Position numbers and translations under genes: made by a program
Part shown: positions 5,355 to 11,296 of the stretch, piece by piece
Layout of the letters: each line of letters begins with the position of its first letter
How positions within the stretch are numbered: the first letter of the stretch is position 1
The notes under the pieces: generated by a model
What the model was told of the DNA's origin: nothing
What the model saw: only the letters and a program-made list of their open reading frames with translations
The model's database searches: none
DNA from: Clostridia bacterium
GTDB taxonomy: Bacteria; Bacillota; Clostridia; Christensenellales; QALW01
Direction of reading: 5' to 3'
Length of the DNA: 11,296 bases
Assembly: GCA_017964345.1 (NCBI GenBank)
Contig: JAGCSD010000032.1
Coordinates: 1 to 11,296, forward strand

Positions 5355-6239
5355 ATGGAGTATGCTGTTTTAGCTATTGCCGTTTCTTTTGCGGTTGCCA
5401 ATAACTTCTTTTTGCGGAAGTTTCAAAACAGAGACGTTAACAATGTGGGAGATTCACTCGTATTTAACGCCGGTATATCGGTCATATGGGTGGCAATCAT
5501 ATTCATTTGGGGGTTGATCTCGAACAAAGGTTGGTTTTTTCCCACCTCCACAGCGACATTTTACGGCGTTCTGTACGGATTGAACCTGAGTATGTTCCTT
5601 CTGTTCAAGTGCCAGAGTTTCGTATCCGGACCGGTTTCCTTATCCGCGCTGATCGGATCCTGCGGCTTTATTATCGCAACGATTTTTTCGACCATATATA
5701 ACAAAGAATCTATGGGCGTTATACAGATTATCGGTATGTGCCTTATGATCGCATCCATTTATATGTGCATTAATCCGAAAAAAAGCGGTATGAAGCTGAC
5801 GACACAATGGAAGATTTACGCCTTTCTGTTCTTCTGCACCGGCGGTATGATCGGCGTGATCAACAAGCTGTTTCAGTCTTCAAGCGCGAAAGAGGAAATC
5901 GACTCCATGATGCTCGTTGCGTCGATCACCTCTGCCGTTGTGTTGACCGTTGTCGGATTCGGCTTAAACAAAGCGTTCAAAAAGCCGGCTCCGAAAATCA
6001 GCGTCCGTAATTTTTCGTTTGTCGGCGCTTGCGGCGTTGTCAGTTGCGTGTACAACAGGCTTAACGTCTTCCTTGCAGGCGCGCTGCCGGGCGTGATTTT
6101 GTTCCCCGTGAGCAACGGGTGTCTGATCTTTGCTTCCTCCATTCTCGGCGTGTTGTTTTTCAAAGAAAAACTATCTGTCAGTCAAAAGCTCGGAATAGTA
6201 TTCGGATTTATTTCTATTATTCTGATTGGTTGCTTCTAA
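5355..6239 (+). CDS. DMT (EamA-like) permease, ten predicted membrane spans
   Basis: This 294-residue hydrophobic protein shows about ten membrane segments in two five-span halves, the layout of the drug/metabolite transporter superfamily. Examples are spans near 2-18, 33-51, 65-83, 90-112 and 119-138 in the first half and 151-167, 183-203, 218-237, 242-264 and 274-293 in the second. The second half ends in a typical EamA tail (LFFKEKLSVSQKLGIVFGFISIILIG). It sits 11 bases after the GNAT gene with a weak TAAGG ribosome binding site. It is the only transporter in the operon; there is no ABC, PTS or MFS component. It may therefore import the substrate or export a product or toxic intermediate. 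Direction and substrate cannot be read from the sequence. Confidence 0.8.
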   Translation: MEYAVLAIAVSFAVANNFFLRKFQNRDVNNVGDSLVFNAGISVIWVAIIFIWGLISNKGWFFPTSTATFYGVLYGLNLSMFLLFKCQSFVSGPVSLSALIGSCGFIIATIFSTIYNKESMGVIQIIGMCLMIASIYMCINPKKSGMKLTTQWKIYAFLFFCTGGMIGVINKLFQSSSAKEEIDSMMLVASITSAVVLTVVGFGLNKAFKKPAPKISVRNFSFVGACGVVSCVYNRLNVFLAGALPGVILFPVSNGCLIFASSILGVLFFKEKLSVSQKLGIVFGFISIILIGCF

Positions 6240-6273
6240 AAGAAACAAACTTCCAGTTAGGAGAGTCCGTCTG

Positions 6274-7107
6274 ATGGGATATTCGGGAGAACGTCACTAT
6301 GTCAATAAAGAGATCGGTCAAAGTCTTAGCGTCGTTCTAAGCGGACTGACAAAATGCGAGGCAGGGCATCGTACGGCGCCGACGATTCATAGAGTGTATT
6401 CCATTCACTTTGTCTTAGAAGGGAAAGGGACCTACTATGTAAACGGAAAAGCGTATCCTGTTGAGCGCGGTCAGGGTTTTATTATATTCCCCAATCATAC
6501 CGTTTATTATCAAGCCGATGAGAAAGAACCGTGGGAATACATCTATGCGGATTTTTGCGGCATAGATGATAAAAACATCGTGTATTATGCGGGTTTGGAT
6601 GAAGAGAACGTGGTGTTTTCTTTTGAAATTTCAGACGAAATACAGAAAAATCTATATGCCATGTATAATGCGTGCAGCAACACCAAAGCATACGGATATG
6701 AAGCTACGGGCTATTTTCTGGTCGTAATGAGCAAACTGATAGAAAGTCATTCCGTTCATACAAAAGCCAAATACATTTCCGAGCATTATATCCGGCGTGC
6801 CGTTTTATATGTGGAAAGCAGCGACCTGCAGGATATCAGCGTAACGGATATGGCGAAATACGTCGGAATAGACAGGACGTACTTGTATAAAATCTTTAAG
6901 GAGTGTTTAGGAACGACTCCGCAAAAATATCTGACGGAATACCGCTTGGAAAGAGCAAAATATATGCTTCAATATACCGATCTGGCAATAGGCGAGATCG
7001 CCATGGAAGCAGGCTTTTACGATTCGTCGCATTTTGTGAAACGCTTTATCAAAAGGTATGATATTTCCCCTCTTAAATATAGAGAAAGATGCATTCGGAA
7101 TTCATAG
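6274..7107 (+). CDS. AraC family transcriptional regulator with N-terminal cupin sensor
   Basis: This 277-residue regulator starts, in my reading, at the ATG at 6274, preceded by AGGAGAG (6259-6265). A TTG 16 codons upstream (6226), inside the permease gene, is a poorer choice. Residues about 40-100 form a cupin-like sugar-sensing domain (IHFVLEGKGTYYVNGKAY, RGQGFIIFP). Residues about 180-277 hold two helix-turn-helix units (ISVTDMAKYVGIDRTYLYKIF; AIGEIAMEAGFYDSSHFVKRF) and the signature ending ISPLKYR. AraC proteins of this layout usually activate carbohydrate operons when their sugar binds. It lies inside the operon between the permease and the glycosidases, with no separate promoter seen. 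It probably controls its own operon through the 21-bp-spaced direct repeats at 1198-1231. Confidence 0.9.
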   Translation: MGYSGERHYVNKEIGQSLSVVLSGLTKCEAGHRTAPTIHRVYSIHFVLEGKGTYYVNGKAYPVERGQGFIIFPNHTVYYQADEKEPWEYIYADFCGIDDKNIVYYAGLDEENVVFSFEISDEIQKNLYAMYNACSNTKAYGYEATGYFLVVMSKLIESHSVHTKAKYISEHYIRRAVLYVESSDLQDISVTDMAKYVGIDRTYLYKIFKECLGTTPQKYLTEYRLERAKYMLQYTDLAIGEIAMEAGFYDSSHFVKRFIKRYDISPLKYRERCIRNS

Positions 7108-7143
7108 AATATTTGTTTTGCGGCGCGAGGAGAAAGGATAAAC

Positions 7144-8379
7144 ATGAGCGATTTAATGGAATTACACGGCGAGATCTCGGAATTCATAAAGAAAAACTGG
7201 AAATCTTCGCTGAAACAGCCGACGGGCAATTTGAAGTATAAGTTTTTGGATCCCGCCGCCGCCTACGACGGTCAGTTATGGGACTGGGATTCTTTTTTCT
7301 GCGCAAAGGCGCTGTACGATGTGTACGATGATATCGGCGAGTATATAGAGGGGTGTTTGCTGAATTTTTGCGAGTACGCAAGAGAAGACGGTTCCATTCC
7401 GTATGTGATCTATGCGGATGACAGCAAGTCGAACGCTCTGCCGATGTTTAATATCAAACAGCGCGGGGAAGACTGCGATTTCAATTCCGCGAAACCGGTT
7501 TTGGCGCAGATGGCCATGCTGGGATACAGGAAAAACCGTAACGCACAGTTCGTCAAACGTATTTATCCTAAACTGGTGAAGCATATCGAACACTGGGAGA
7601 ACACCCAGAAAAAACAACACGGCTTATTTGTGTGGAGGAGTATGCGCGGATCGGGTACGGACAATCATCCGGCAGTCTACGGCAGACCGCTCAATTCTTC
7701 CGCCGCCGTCGAACTGAACTGCTTTATGGTCTTGGAGCTTGAGGCGATGGCGCAATTAGCCGACGTTTGCGGAGATGCCGACGGGGAAACCTGTTTTTTG
7801 CAAAAGAAAGAAAAATTGGCACAGGCGATCAACGAGCACATGTGGGATCCGATCGACGGCGCGTATTATCATTTGGATATGCTTTCGCAAAACCAGCGGA
7901 CGGCAACGCAGGAGGTCGGCTGGGACGTACCGCTGAAATTCAGAACGTGGACCTGCTTTATTCCCATGTACGCCCGTATTGCGCCTAAGGAATACGCAGA
8001 CCGTTTGGTACAAGAGCATTTGCTGAATCCAAACGAATTCTGGTCCGATTACGGTCTGCGTACGCTGGCGAAAAACGAACCGGTGTACAAGACAATCGAA
8101 ATCTCCAATCCGTCTAACTGGCAGGGACCGATATGGATCGTTTCCACATATATTCTCTTCAAAGGGCTTGTGAATTACGGCTATATGGAAGAAGCAAAAC
8201 GCGTTTGCGAAAACCTGTTGGGAACGCTCTGCCGCGATATCGAAAAGAACGGCGTTCTGCACGAATACTACAACCCGGAAACGGGAGAGAGTAACATTAT
8301 TCCCGGCTTTATGAACTGGAATGCTTTGGCAGGATTGATGGTTCCGCAGATCGCGGAGCAAAAGAATAAAGGAGAATGA
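7144..8379 (+). CDS. GH63-type glycoside hydrolase, single (alpha/alpha)6 domain
   Basis: This 411-residue cytoplasmic protein has no signal peptide. Motifs of the GH63/GH37 clan are in the expected order: WDWDSFF (46-52, substrate loop), GSGTDNHP (169-176, D173 the probable general acid), NWQGPIWIVSTYIL (325-338), HEYYNPETGE (373-382, E374 the probable base) and a NWNALAGLM end segment (391-399). The length fits the short bacterial GH63 group that includes mannosylglycerate/glucosylglycerate hydrolases, rather than the long processing alpha-glucosidases. GH63 enzymes invert and cleave alpha-glucosidic or alpha-mannosidic bonds. An AGGAGAAAGG ribosome binding region (7128-7137) precedes the ATG. 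It overlaps or abuts the GH99-like gene, so the two glycosidases are probably made together. The precise substrate is not identified. Confidence 0.8.
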   Translation: MSDLMELHGEISEFIKKNWKSSLKQPTGNLKYKFLDPAAAYDGQLWDWDSFFCAKALYDVYDDIGEYIEGCLLNFCEYAREDGSIPYVIYADDSKSNALPMFNIKQRGEDCDFNSAKPVLAQMAMLGYRKNRNAQFVKRIYPKLVKHIEHWENTQKKQHGLFVWRSMRGSGTDNHPAVYGRPLNSSAAVELNCFMVLELEAMAQLADVCGDADGETCFLQKKEKLAQAINEHMWDPIDGAYYHLDMLSQNQRTATQEVGWDVPLKFRTWTCFIPMYARIAPKEYADRLVQEHLLNPNEFWSDYGLRTLAKNEPVYKTIEISNPSNWQGPIWIVSTYILFKGLVNYGYMEEAKRVCENLLGTLCRDIEKNGVLHEYYNPETGESNIIPGFMNWNALAGLMVPQIAEQKNKGE

Positions 8380-8381
8380 AA

Positions 8382-9476
8382 ATGGCAAAAGACTATGAAG
8401 TAGCATGTTATCACTGGTCGAACTGGCACCCGACAGAGAATAATGACAAAAAACGGGGAAAAGGCTGGACGGAATGGGAATACTTAAAGCAGGCGATCCC
8501 GAGATTTCCCGGTCATCAGCAGCCTAAATATCCTTTGTGGGGGTATTTGGACGATTCCAAAATGGAAAACGTCGAACGCCAGATCGACACCGCTTCTTCC
8601 TACGGCATCGACGCCTTTATCTTTGACTGGCATTTTATCTCGCCCAACAACGACGTGATCGACCAGTTCATTCAAGCGCCCAACAAAATGAAAATGAAGT
8701 TCGGCATGATGCTTTGCGGTCCCGAGATGACCTATGAGCAGACGGTCGATATGTTTGATTATGTGATCGAAAAATACTTTTCGCAGCCGAATTACTGGAA
8801 AGTGGACGGCGGATGCTATTTCTCGGTTTATGAATTCGGTAAAATGATCCCCGCCTGGGGCGGCATGTCCAAGGCGAAAGAGCTGATGGACCTTTTCAGG
8901 AAAAAAGCGACGGACAAAGGACTCAAGCTTCATCTTGTCGCGGTCGAATGGGGTTTACAGAATCTGTATGAAGATACCTATACCGCGCAGGACCTCGTGC
9001 GTGAGTTGGGGATCGACGCGATCACCAGTTACGTTTGGGCGCACAACACCGTTCCGGCGTGGCCCTATGGCGATTACAGCGACTGGGCGGAAAGTGCCTA
9101 TAACGAAATGCTTAAAATTGAGGACAGCTACGACGTTCCGTATTATACCCACGTATCCATGGGATGGGATCCGTCGCCCCGCTGCCCCGCCAACATGGTC
9201 TATGAAGACGGCGGTCCGCTGATGTACCATACCCTGACCGGAGAGGTCGAGATCCTGTGGCAGCCGTACTTCTCCTCCATTATCCACAACAATACGCCGG
9301 CGGAATTCCGCAGAGCCTTAATCGCCGCCAAACGGCATATGGACGATACAAAACAGAAGAATAAGATTGTCACCCTGTATGCCTGGAACGAGTGGACGGA
9401 AGGCGGATACTTGGAACCGGATTCGGTAAACGGATACGGATATTTGGAAGCCATTAAAGAGATATTTACCGAATAA
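8382..9476 (+). CDS. GH99-like (WbsX-type) glycosidase
   Basis: This 364-residue protein has the glycoside hydrolase 99-like / WbsX pattern. The N-terminal block is CYHWSNWHPTENN, followed by GKGWTEW (26-32), P-x-F-x-G-H-Q-Q-P (40-48), a first TIM-barrel helix ENVERQIDTASSYGIDAFIFDWHF, and the C-terminal YAWNEWTEGGYLEPDS near 333-348. GH99 enzymes are retaining endo-alpha-1,2-mannosidases or mannanases. GH99-like WbsX proteins are common in polysaccharide clusters and mostly uncharacterised. The start at 8382 is chosen over the overlapping ATG at 8376 because AAAGGAG (8368-8374) stands 7 bases before it, while 8376 is too close. No signal peptide, so it is cytoplasmic. It is the last operon gene, followed by a strong terminator about 70 bases later. 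Confidence 0.85.
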   Translation: MAKDYEVACYHWSNWHPTENNDKKRGKGWTEWEYLKQAIPRFPGHQQPKYPLWGYLDDSKMENVERQIDTASSYGIDAFIFDWHFISPNNDVIDQFIQAPNKMKMKFGMMLCGPEMTYEQTVDMFDYVIEKYFSQPNYWKVDGGCYFSVYEFGKMIPAWGGMSKAKELMDLFRKKATDKGLKLHLVAVEWGLQNLYEDTYTAQDLVRELGIDAITSYVWAHNTVPAWPYGDYSDWAESAYNEMLKIEDSYDVPYYTHVSMGWDPSPRCPANMVYEDGGPLMYHTLTGEVEILWQPYFSSIIHNNTPAEFRRALIAAKRHMDDTKQKNKIVTLYAWNEWTEGGYLEPDSVNGYGYLEAIKEIFTE

Positions 9477-9548
9477 ATGATTTTGATTTCGCCCAATATG
9501 AAAGCAGACGCACTCTTTTAGCAATCTGTGTAGGCGACATCTATACAA

Positions 9549-9572
9549 AAAGCCCCGCGCACGCGGGGCTTT
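9549..9572. terminator. Strong bidirectional terminator
   Basis: AAAGCCCCGCG (9549-9559) pairs with CGCGGGGCTTT (9562-9572) around a very tight loop. Flanking ATAC/GTAT can extend the stem past a bulge. An A-run lies on the left and a T-run on the right, so it can end the catabolic operon on the plus strand and the membrane-protein gene on the minus strand, whose stop is at 9606. Confidence 0.85.
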
Positions 9573-9605
9573 GTATGTTTAAAAGCTTCTAAAGGATATG
9601 GGCAT

Positions 9606-10091
9606 TTACTGTTTATCTTTTGTCATGATCTCTTTTCTGTGTGCAAGGTGAATGCCGATATGTCCTATACCGAGAAGGATTCCCGCCGCAAAAAGAAACG
9701 GATTTTTTCCGTAAACCGCCAGGAGCAGGATGGCGATAACGGGCAGCGTCGCACCGGCGACCGGTACGCCGAGATAATGACTGTAAAAATCTTTCATGGT
9801 TTTTTCGCTTCTGAAATAGCGAATCCAATAACATTCATAAAGAATCATGCAGACGAACGCCGCCGTCGGCCACAAAAGCCGCAAGCCGATTCCTTGTAAA
9901 TTGAAATCGCTGAATATTAAAATCAGACACGTAACTGAAATTTCGCCGACACGTTCAAGGAGCAGCAGCACCTTGTTTTCGTGATGCGAGTATTTTTCAT
10001 AGTCTGTCGGTTTGTTTTTCATCCAGAACAGGTTCGGAACAAACAACATCAAGAGGAATATCAAACCCACATAAGAAAAACCGAAATGCAT
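9606..10091 (-). CDS. Small integral membrane protein of unknown function
   Basis: This 161-residue protein has about five hydrophobic segments, near 3-23, 41-63, 69-90, 111-128 and 131-149. The N-terminus carries FVPNLFWMKNKP after the first span and the protein ends in a charged tail (HRKEIMTKDKQ). I do not recognise a named family. It looks like one of the small conserved membrane proteins of Firmicutes. Conserved-looking charged residues lie inside or next to spans (ERVGE near 46-50, YECYW near 85-89). The ATG at 10089-10091 is preceded on the minus strand by TAGGAAA, and a clear promoter lies about 40 bases upstream. It is monocistronic and convergent with the catabolic operon, sharing its terminator. 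No functional link to the operon is visible. Confidence 0.75.
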   Translation of the reverse strand: MHFGFSYVGLIFLLMLFVPNLFWMKNKPTDYEKYSHHENKVLLLLERVGEISVTCLILIFSDFNLQGIGLRLLWPTAAFVCMILYECYWIRYFRSEKTMKDFYSHYLGVPVAGATLPVIAILLLAVYGKNPFLFAAGILLGIGHIGIHLAHRKEIMTKDKQ

Positions 10092-10129
10092 AATTGTTTC
10101 CTAAAACCCCGATTTTCGCTTTTTTGTTC

Positions 10130-10158
10130 AGTATAGCATAAAAATGCGGATTTTTCAA
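10130..10158 (-). promoter_or_regulatory. Promoter of the membrane-protein gene
   Basis: Read on the minus strand, TTGAAA (10153-10158) and TATACT (10130-10135) are separated by 17 bases. Transcription would begin near 10123, giving a short leader of about 30 nt to the ATG at 10091 with AGGAAA (10097-10102) as ribosome binding site. Confidence 0.65.
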
Positions 10159-10341
10159 TGATAGAACACCCGTTTCCTTCATATCATTAAGCGGGCGCGC
10201 AAAGGATGCATCTGCAATTTTGACAGACGGATTCGAACTCCCACAGCTTATTACAGAAGTCTGTTATACCGAACCGAACCGACTCCGATTACCGCAACCG
10301 ATTATTTGTTTTTTCAGTCTTAAATTTTCAGTATTCATTTA

Positions 10342-10373
10342 GAAAATCCTGCCGCTGATGCGACAGGATTTTC
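10342..10373 (-). terminator. Terminator after tRNA-Val
   Basis: A perfect 10-bp stem GAAAATCCTG/CAGGATTTTC (10342-10351 with 10364-10373) carries a smaller CGC/GCG stem inside its loop. On the minus strand it lies 4 bases beyond the encoded CCA of the tRNA, and the T-run is in the distal arm (GGATTTTCT). Confidence 0.7.
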
Positions 10374-10377
10374 GTTT

Positions 10378-10454
10378 TGGTGGAGGCACGGGGGCTCGAA
10401 CCCGGGACCTTTCGCACGTCAAGCGAATACTCTAGCCAACTGAGCTATGCCTCC
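10378..10454 (-). tRNA. tRNA-Val (anticodon GAC)
   Basis: On the minus strand this is a complete 77-nt cloverleaf. It has a perfect 7-bp acceptor stem GGAGGCA/TGCCTCC, a D-arm with TAGCTCAGTTGG, an anticodon stem TTCGC/GCGAA around loop TTGACGT (anticodon GAC, reading GUC and GUU), a T-arm with GGTTCGAGCCC, discriminator A and an encoded CCA (10378-10380). Its own promoter lies upstream and a terminator follows. It is a single tRNA gene with no tRNA neighbours in the window. Confidence 0.95.
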
Positions 10455-10484
10455 GAAAAGCACGGATCTCTTTCGTGCGCGTTT

Positions 10485-10514
10485 ATTATACTCCATACGG
10501 CGCGGCTTTGTCAA
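10485..10514 (-). promoter_or_regulatory. Promoter of tRNA-Val
   Basis: On the minus strand TTGACA (10509-10514) and TATAAT (10485-10490), both perfect consensus, are spaced by 18 bases. The -10 box ends about 30 bases before the mature tRNA 5' end (10454). The short leader can form a GCACG/CGTGC hairpin that would be removed by RNase P. Confidence 0.85.
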
Positions 10515-10554
10515 GGGAAAGTTGCGCGGAAGCGCAAAATTTTTTTCGCGTCCG

Positions 10555-11296
10555 TCAGGGCGTCAGATCCGTTTCATACAGCGCCGCAAGCCCCTGCACA
10601 CGCTCGGCAAGCGGAACAGATTGTCCTTCGGTATAATAATATAAGGTATAGGCGTTTTCGTTGTCCGCCGCTAGAAAATAAAGAGCGGTAAAACCGTGAC
10701 AGGCGACCGGGGCAAGCAGCTCGCCGTCGGGAACATCCCGCGCGATACGCATTGTTCCGCCGGAACGGAGGATCTCCAGCGCGCCGGTTCTCTGCTCGGT
10801 CATGTCCGTCATAAAAAGAATATCGTCCCGGGAGGCAACGCTGAGTGCCCGACCGTCAAGCGCGGCGCAATCGCCAAGCGTTTCCGCGCCCGCCTCTTTC
10901 GCACGCACAAGCTGTCCGCCGGACTGCGCGGCATCCTTCAAGCATAACGCGGTATCGGTTTCTTCATAATACACGAGGTCCGACAGATCGCCCGTCATCA
11001 GCCGCACCGCATCCACGCTGTCACGCGTGAGCCGCACGCGGTAGAGGGCGGTATCACGGCGCAGCGCGCCCGGTGCGAGCAGATAGCCGATCTCTCGCCG
11101 GCTGTCCAGCGCGATGCCGGTAAGCGCCTGCGCGGGCGCCCGGCGCATCAGCCGCACGGCACTCCCGTCCGCGCGCACATAGTAGAACGAATAGGCGTCC
11201 TCGCCCGTGCGCACGCTGTAAACCACGCCTTTTTCCGGATCGGTCACGGCGTCGGCGGAAAAAAACGCCACGTCACGCGCCAGCGTTTTGCGGGAA
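10555..11296 (-). CDS. Beta-propeller-like protein of unknown function, C-terminal part (5' partial)
   Basis: The frame is open to the window edge. A GTG at 11269-11271 could be read as a start, but in-frame codons continue upstream (SRKTLARDVAFFSAD) and no ribosome binding site is seen, so I treat it as a partial gene running in from beyond 11296. At least 247 residues are visible. Repeating units of about 40-45 residues hold short beta pairs (GVVYSVRTGEDAYSFYYVRADGSAVRLM; DTALYRVRLTRDSVDAVRLM; NAYTLYYYTEGQSVPL), as in TolB/DUF5050-type propellers that often form extracytoplasmic sensory domains. No catalytic motif is evident. The gene is visibly richer in GC and arginine/alanine codons than the operon to its left. 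The propeller reading is moderate and the function is unknown. Confidence 0.55.
   Translation of the reverse strand, partial: SRKTLARDVAFFSADAVTDPEKGVVYSVRTGEDAYSFYYVRADGSAVRLMRRAPAQALTGIALDSRREIGYLLAPGALRRDTALYRVRLTRDSVDAVRLMTGDLSDLVYYEETDTALCLKDAAQSGGQLVRAKEAGAETLGDCAALDGRALSVASRDDILFMTDMTEQRTGALEILRSGGTMRIARDVPDGELLAPVACHGFTALYFLAADNENAYTLYYYTEGQSVPLAERVQGLAALYETDLTP

Noticed and set aside
10215..10245. GGAGTTCGAATCC on the minus strand as a tRNA T-arm or the missing half of the broken tRNA
   Set aside because: The flanking bases do not form a 5-bp T-stem and no acceptor partner for GGAGAGG is present; the stretch 10160-10340 otherwise holds nothing I can name.
10522..10546. TTGCGC/GCGCAA hairpin followed by a T-run as a plus-strand terminator
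   Set aside because: No plus-strand gene ends before it. On the minus strand it may help end the beta-propeller gene, but the following T-run there is poor, so it was not annotated.
1..11296. CRISPR array, insertion sequence, phage or toxin-antitoxin genes
   Set aside because: No regularly spaced repeats, transposase, integrase or toxin-like product was seen on either strand.

Overview
The window looks like a chromosomal segment of a mid-GC Clostridia-type member of the Bacillota, probably a gut or anaerobic commensal. The evidence is strong AGGAGG-type ribosome binding sites, a DUF1292-type small protein, sigma-A-like promoters (TTGACA/TATAAT), a tRNA gene with encoded CCA, and several rho-independent terminators. 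No phylogenetic marker is present, so the assignment is by style only.

Left edge (1-1130): the C-terminal tail of a thioredoxin-like protein ends at 121 and is followed by a terminator. An AT-rich, gene-poor stretch (about 205-590) holds short diverged repeats. Next to it is what looks like the 5' half of a class II (serine-type) tRNA gene (591-635) with no 3' half. A small DUF1292 protein with a Cys/His-rich tail has its own near-consensus promoter.

Core (1190-9575): a plus-strand operon of eight genes with one recognisable promoter (TTGAAA-N17-TATAAT), a roughly 270-nt leader and one strong terminator. In order it encodes a xylose-isomerase-like TIM-barrel protein, two tandem paralogous Gfo/Idh/MocA oxidoreductases, a GNAT acetyltransferase, a DMT-type permease, an AraC-family regulator, a GH63-type (alpha/alpha)6 glycosidase and a GH99-like (WbsX-type) TIM-barrel glycosidase. 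Genes are separated by short gaps or ATGA overlaps. No product shows a signal peptide, so the chemistry appears cytoplasmic. The best reading is an inducible catabolic operon for an imported glycoside or small oligosaccharide. The two glycosidases would hydrolyse it, and the oxidoreductases with the TIM-barrel protein would oxidise, isomerise or eliminate the sugar, in the manner of known keto-sugar routes (inositol catabolism; the DgpA/DgpC C-deglycosylation system). The substrate is unknown. Both oxidoreductases lack the usual EKP lysine motif and carry SAVPM instead. Two near-identical 13-bp direct repeats exactly 21 bp apart abut the operon -35 box and are a credible site for the AraC regulator encoded in the same operon.

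Right edge (9606-11296): on the minus strand lie a small multi-span membrane protein of unknown function with a clear promoter, a tRNA-Val(GAC) with promoter and terminator, and the 3' part of a GC-rich beta-propeller-like protein that runs off the window.
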